Notes under the pieces: generated by a model
What the model saw: only the letters and a program-made list of their open reading frames with translations
The model's database searches: none
Told to the model about the DNA's origin: nothing
In this document: piece by piece, positions 6,035 through 9,217 of the stretch
How positions within the stretch are numbered: position 1 is the stretch's first letter
How the letters are laid out: every line of letters begins with the position of its first letter
Origin: Gammaproteobacteria bacterium
GTDB taxonomy: Bacteria; Pseudomonadota; Gammaproteobacteria; Thiohalorhabdales; Thiohalorhabdaceae
Direction of reading: 5' to 3'
DNA length: 9,217 nt
NCBI GenBank assembly: GCA_018609925.1
Contig: JAHEOG010000148.1
Location: forward strand, 1-9,217
Made by a program: the position numbers and the translations under genes

Positions 6035-7375
6035 ATGGCCCAGGAGGGAGTGGACAAGGCCCCGTATCGTCATCCCGTTAACTGGCAGGAAGAAACCTTC
6101 TGGGAGGAGGACGCCCTGCACGAGGAGATGCAGCGGGTCTTCGACATCTGCCACACCTGCCGACGCTGCCTCTCTTTGTGCAGCGCGTTCCCCACCCTGT
6201 TCGACCTGGTGGACGAATCCGAGACCCTCGAGGTGGACAGCCTTACCCGGGAGGACCATTTCCGGGTGGCCGATCGCTGCTACCTCTGCGATATGTGCTT
6301 CATGGCCAAGTGTCCGTACGTCCCTCCCCACGAGTGGGAGGTGGACTTCCCCCACCTCATGCTGCGCGCCAAGGCCATCCAGTACCGCAAGGGCGAGGCG
6401 TCAACGCGGGACGAGCTCCTGACCAAGACCGACACCCTCGGCCGGACCGTCGCCCATCCCGGGACCGCCCCCTTGGTGAACTGGGCCAATCGTCAGAGGC
6501 CGGTGCGCGTAGGCCTGGAGAAGGCGCTGGGGGTCCACCGCGAGCGGGAGCTCCCCGATTACGCCTCCTATACCTTCGGGCGCTGGAAGGAGAAGTACAC
6601 CCCGGTCGAGGCGGAGACCACTCCGGGAGAGGAAACCCGTGGCAAGGTCGCCGTCTTCGGCACCTGCTACATCAACTACCAGATGCCCCACCTGGGCAAG
6701 GATCTGGTGGCGATCCTCGAGCACAACGGGATCCCCGTGCGCTTTGTCGAGGACGAGCAGTGCTGCGGTATGCCCCGGCTGGAGCTGGGCGATCTGGAAG
6801 GGGTTGCCGCCGCCAAGGATGCCCTGATGCCCAAGCTGGAGCCCCTTGTAGATGAGGGCTGGGACATCCTGGCGCCGGTTCCCTCCTGCTCCCTGATGCT
6901 ACGAGAGGAGTTCGGCCACCTCAGTCAGGGGGACCCGCGGGTGGAGAAGGTGGCCGAACGGGTCTTCGACCCCTTCGAGTACCTCATGGCGCGCTATAGG
7001 GAAGGACTGCTGAATACGGAGTTTCGCCAACCCCTGGGGAAGGTGGCCTATCACCGGCCCTGCCATCAGCACGTCCAGAACATCGGGGCCCAGACCCAGC
7101 GTCTTCTGGAGCTGATTCCGGAGACGGAGGTCTCGGCCTTCGAGCGCTGCTCGGGCCACGACGGCACCTGGGGGGTCAAGGTGGAGTGGTTCGAGAAGTC
7201 CCTGGAGATCGGCAAGCCCCTGTTCCGCCGGGTGGAGCAGGCCGAGGCCGACTTTTACGCCAGCGACTGTCCCATCGCCGGCAATCAGATCAAGCAGGGC
7301 CTGGAGACCGACCAGACCCCCAGCCATCCCCTTACCCTGGTGCGCATGGCCTACGGCCTGGAGGCCAAGGCCTGA
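6035..7375 (+). CDS. Soluble (Fe-S)-binding protein, GlpC/HdrD-like, two 4Fe-4S motifs and two CCG-like domains
   Basis: The 446-residue cytoplasmic protein resembles the electron-transfer subunits GlpC and HdrD. The N-terminal half has two ferredoxin-like cysteine clusters: Cys39, 42, 45, 49 (Cx2Cx2Cx3C) and Cys82, 85, 88, 93 followed by PYVPPHEW. Two CCG-type (cysteine-rich, pfam02754-like) domains follow. The first has Cys211, Cys243-Cys244-Gly, then Cys285; the second has Cys343, Cys372-Ser-Gly and Cys412. The second domain's CCG is therefore CSG, and both terminal C-x2-C pairs have only their first cysteine. No membrane segment or FAD/NAD domain is seen, so it probably passes electrons between partners. 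The start is ATG at 6035, with AAGGAG 6 bases upstream. It lies 133 bases after rubrerythrin and 25 bases before the DUF3501 gene. Family assignment is solid; the role of donating electrons to rubrerythrin is inference from gene order. Confidence 0.88.
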   Translation: MAQEGVDKAPYRHPVNWQEETFWEEDALHEEMQRVFDICHTCRRCLSLCSAFPTLFDLVDESETLEVDSLTREDHFRVADRCYLCDMCFMAKCPYVPPHEWEVDFPHLMLRAKAIQYRKGEASTRDELLTKTDTLGRTVAHPGTAPLVNWANRQRPVRVGLEKALGVHRERELPDYASYTFGRWKEKYTPVEAETTPGEETRGKVAVFGTCYINYQMPHLGKDLVAILEHNGIPVRFVEDEQCCGMPRLELGDLEGVAAAKDALMPKLEPLVDEGWDILAPVPSCSLMLREEFGHLSQGDPRVEKVAERVFDPFEYLMARYREGLLNTEFRQPLGKVAYHRPCHQHVQNIGAQTQRLLELIPETEVSAFERCSGHDGTWGVKVEWFEKSLEIGKPLFRRVEQAEADFYASDCPIAGNQIKQGLETDQTPSHPLTLVRMAYGLEAKA

Positions 7376-7400
7376 GGGGCAATCGCCGAGGAGGGCGCTC

Positions 7401-7982
7401 ATGAAGCCGATTACGCAGGAGGATCTGCTCTCGCTGGAGGAATACGATTGCCAGCGGGAGACGATCCAGGACCGGATCAAGGCGCATAAGGACCGGCGCC
7501 GCCTGGACCTGGACGACTACATCTCCGTGTTCTTCGAGGACCGCGACACCATGTGGTACCAGGTCCAAGAGATCGCCAAGGCCGAGCGGCTCTACAAGCC
7601 GGAGGAGCTCCAGGACGAGCTCGGCGTCTATAATCCCCTAATCCCCGACGGCAGCAATCTCAAGGCCACCATGATGATCCAGTACGACGATCGCCCGGTG
7701 CGCATGGAGAAGCTCGCCGAGCTGGCGGGGATCGAGCACCGGGTCTGGCTCCAGGTGGACGACCATGAGCGGGTCTACGCCATCGCCGACGAGGACCTGG
7801 ATCGCTCCACTCACGACAAGACCTCCGCTGTGCACTTCATGCGGTTCGAGCTGGGGGAGGCCATGATCGCCGACTGGAAGGCCGGGGCGACCGTACGCAT
7901 GGGATGTGACCACGAGAACCGGCCTTTGGAGGTGACCCTCCCCGAGGGGTTGCAGGAGGAGCTGGCCGGCGATTTCCGGTAG
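7401..7982 (+). CDS. DUF3501 family protein
   Basis: This 193-residue protein of unknown function matches my memory of DUF3501 (pfam12007). Characteristic blocks are DLLSLEEY at 8-15, FFEDRDT near 44-50, NPLIPDGSN at 78-86, RVYAIADEDL at 124-133 and TSAVHFMRFEL at 141-151. It is acidic and soluble, with no signal peptide or membrane helix and only two cysteines (17 and 169), so it does not itself show a cluster-binding motif. The start is ATG at 7401, with GAGGAGGG 5 bases upstream. From memory, DUF3501 genes commonly follow rubrerythrin and a GlpC-like Fe-S protein in proteobacteria, as here, which suggests a shared complex or maturation role. No biochemical function can be assigned. Confidence 0.88.
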   Translation: MKPITQEDLLSLEEYDCQRETIQDRIKAHKDRRRLDLDDYISVFFEDRDTMWYQVQEIAKAERLYKPEELQDELGVYNPLIPDGSNLKATMMIQYDDRPVRMEKLAELAGIEHRVWLQVDDHERVYAIADEDLDRSTHDKTSAVHFMRFELGEAMIADWKAGATVRMGCDHENRPLEVTLPEGLQEELAGDFR

Positions 7983-7988
7983 CGCGGC

Positions 7989-8801
7989 TTAGCCCCGGGG
8001 TCGCGCCTCGCCCATCCGCTCGGTGCGCAGTCGACCCCGGGCGTCGGTGAGCCGGGCCAGGCTTGCCACCACCGCCCCTACCGTGCCCAGCGCCGTTGCG
8101 GCGGCGATCAGGAAGAAGATCAGGATCTGGTACTTGACGGCCTCCACCGGGGGCGTGCCGGAGAGGATCTGCCCGGTCATCATCCCGGGCAGGCTGACGA
8201 TGCCGGCCACCGACATGGCGTTGATGATCGGGGTCAGTCCCACCCGCACGGCCTCCCGGGCCAGATCCCGGATGGCCTCGCGCCGGGTCGCTCCCAGGCT
8301 CAGCAACAGCTCGATGTGACCCTGGTCCTGACGGATCCCGGTTAAGGCCCGGTCCATGCCCAGGGCGATGCCGTTCAGGGTGTTGCCCAGCACCATGCCG
8401 ATCAGGGGGATGGCGTACTGCGGGCGGTACCAGGGATCCACCGAGACGATCCCGAACAGGGCCACCGCCGTGACCAGGAAGGACGAGCCCACCATGATGG
8501 CCCAGCCCACGGGGTAGATCCCCGTGTAGCGGTACCGCTGGCGGGCCACTGCCTCCCGGCCGGCCAGCAGGGCCATGAGCCCGCCCAGGCCGACAATGGC
8601 AAGGGGGTGGCGCAGCCCGAAGACCCATTCCAGGATCGCCCCCACTGCCACCAGCTGGGCGACCATGCGCAACGTCGCCACAGCGATGGCGCGCTCCATG
8701 CGCAGGCTCATCGCCAGGGAGATGGCCCCGTTCAGGAGGATAAGGGCTGCCGCCACCGCCAGGTCGCCGGCGGTGAGCTGCACCGGGCCTTCAGTGGGCA
8801 T
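7989..8801 (-). CDS. fetB: FetB-like ABC transporter permease (iron export; UPF0014/YbbM family)
   Basis: The 270-residue integral membrane protein belongs to the FetB family (E. coli FetB is about 260 residues). Several hydrophobic helices are seen (about 11-33, 48-80, 98-120, 128-150, 190-212, 225-250). A cytoplasmic coupling loop SLGATRREAIRDL lies at 168-180, followed by the conserved VSLPGMMTGQILSG at 202-215. In E. coli FetA/FetB exports iron and protects against H2O2. The start is ATG at 8801, which overlaps the end of fetA by 11 bases (stop TGA 8793-8791), so the pair is translationally coupled. The open frame extends to 8912, but that part only shadows fetA. The gene converges on the DUF3501 gene with 6 bases between stops. 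The substrate is inferred from the family. Confidence 0.88.
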   Translation of the reverse strand: MPTEGPVQLTAGDLAVAAALILLNGAISLAMSLRMERAIAVATLRMVAQLVAVGAILEWVFGLRHPLAIVGLGGLMALLAGREAVARQRYRYTGIYPVGWAIMVGSSFLVTAVALFGIVSVDPWYRPQYAIPLIGMVLGNTLNGIALGMDRALTGIRQDQGHIELLLSLGATRREAIRDLAREAVRVGLTPIINAMSVAGIVSLPGMMTGQILSGTPPVEAVKYQILIFFLIAAATALGTVGAVVASLARLTDARGRLRTERMGEARPRG

Positions 8802-9217
8802 CGGCCTCGTCCCCGGGCTCGTCCTCCTGCCATCCCCGCAACCGATCAGCCAGGCCGTTGCTGCTCCGGTCCGGTCCGCGCAATCCCTCACGATCCATGG
8901 AGAGGAGCCCATCGCCGAGACGGGCGGCCTGGTCGGGGTCGTGGCTTACCCAAAGGAGACCGGTTCCGGACCGGCCCCGTTCGCGAAGGATGTCCTCCAC
9001 CGCGGTCGTGGACGACGGATCCAGCGCGCCGGTGGGCTCATCCAGGAGCAGGACGTGCGGATCCCCCGCTAGAAGGAGGGACAGGGCAACCCGCACGGTT
9101 TCCCCGGTGGAGAGCTCCCCACTCGGCCTGTCCAGGAGATGAGGCGCCAGGTCCAATGTCCCCAGCCAATCCATCGGGCTGGTCAGGCCTTGGCGCGCCG
9201 AGAGGCCTTGCACGCGC
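8791..9217 (-). CDS. fetA: FetA-like ABC transporter ATP-binding protein, 5' part off the window
   Basis: The visible 142 codons are the C-terminal two thirds of an ABC ATPase. The ABC signature appears as LSTGETVRVAL, in which a Thr replaces the usual second residue of LSGGE. Walker B follows as HVLLLDEPTGALDP, then the H-loop VSHDPDQAARLGDG. The Walker A region lies beyond the right edge; the frame is open to base 9217, so the GTG at 9213 is only an internal codon. The identification as FetA rests on coupling to a clear FetB permease immediately downstream. Together they would form an inner-membrane ATP-driven metal exporter. Confidence 0.82.
   Translation of the reverse strand, partial: RVQGLSARQGLTSPMDWLGTLDLAPHLLDRPSGELSTGETVRVALSLLLAGDPHVLLLDEPTGALDPSSTTAVEDILRERGRSGTGLLWVSHDPDQAARLGDGLLSMDREGLRGPDRSSNGLADRLRGWQEDEPGDEADAH

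Noticed and set aside
5928..6855. Open frames 5928-6422 and 6178-6855 overlapping the Fe-S protein gene
   Set aside because: Low-complexity Arg/Pro/Gly products in other frames of a gene with clear cysteine motifs and a good Shine-Dalgarno.
8802..8912. Longer FetB start at 8912
   Set aside because: It would add 37 residues overlapping fetA coding sequence with no membrane or family-like character; ATG 8801 gives normal length and a coupled overlap.
1..9217. Recent horizontal transfer, insertion sequence, tRNA or CRISPR array
   Set aside because: Base composition and codon use look uniform apart from one short promoter island, and no transposase, terminal repeats, cloverleaf or repeat-spacer pattern is seen.

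Overview
The window is a gene-dense stretch of high-GC bacterial chromosome with eight protein-coding genes and short gaps. No gap exceeds about 135 bases, and I see no RNA gene, mobile element or CRISPR array. The GC-rich codon use, the SixA-like phosphatase, the FetA/FetB pair and the rubrerythrin / GlpC-like Fe-S protein / DUF3501 trio suggest a proteobacterium, perhaps a gammaproteobacterial chemolithotroph. The sequence alone does not fix the taxon.

Layout. (1) Positions 1-2707, minus strand: a nearly complete P2-type cation-pumping ATPase whose last few codons lie off the left edge. It starts at a TTG codon. (2) Divergent from it after 53 bases, at 2761-3279: a SixA-like histidine phosphatase. 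(3) 3409-4062 and 4046-5365: a PlsC-type acyltransferase whose end overlaps the start of a UMF1/Atg22-like MFS transporter by 17 bases. (4) 5366-5481: an AT-rich regulatory island with a near-perfect 7-1-7 Fur/PerR-type operator. (5) 5482-7982, plus strand: a probable operon of rubrerythrin (no rubredoxin domain), a soluble GlpC/HdrD-like Fe-S protein and a DUF3501 protein. A strong hairpin lies between the first two. (6) 7989-9217, minus strand, convergent with only 6 bases between stops: FetB permease and the 3' part of FetA, an ABC system known in E. coli for iron export and peroxide resistance.

How it fits together. The right half reads as an iron / peroxide defence locus. A peroxide- or iron-sensing Fur-family repressor would control the rubrerythrin operon. 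Rubrerythrin would reduce H2O2, the multi-cluster Fe-S protein is a candidate electron carrier in place of the missing rubredoxin domain, DUF3501 is an uncharacterised partner, and the adjacent iron exporter would lower Fenton-active iron. The left half (ion pump, phosphohistidine phosphatase, phospholipid acyltransferase, efflux-type MFS) looks like housekeeping and membrane functions with no clear link to the right half.
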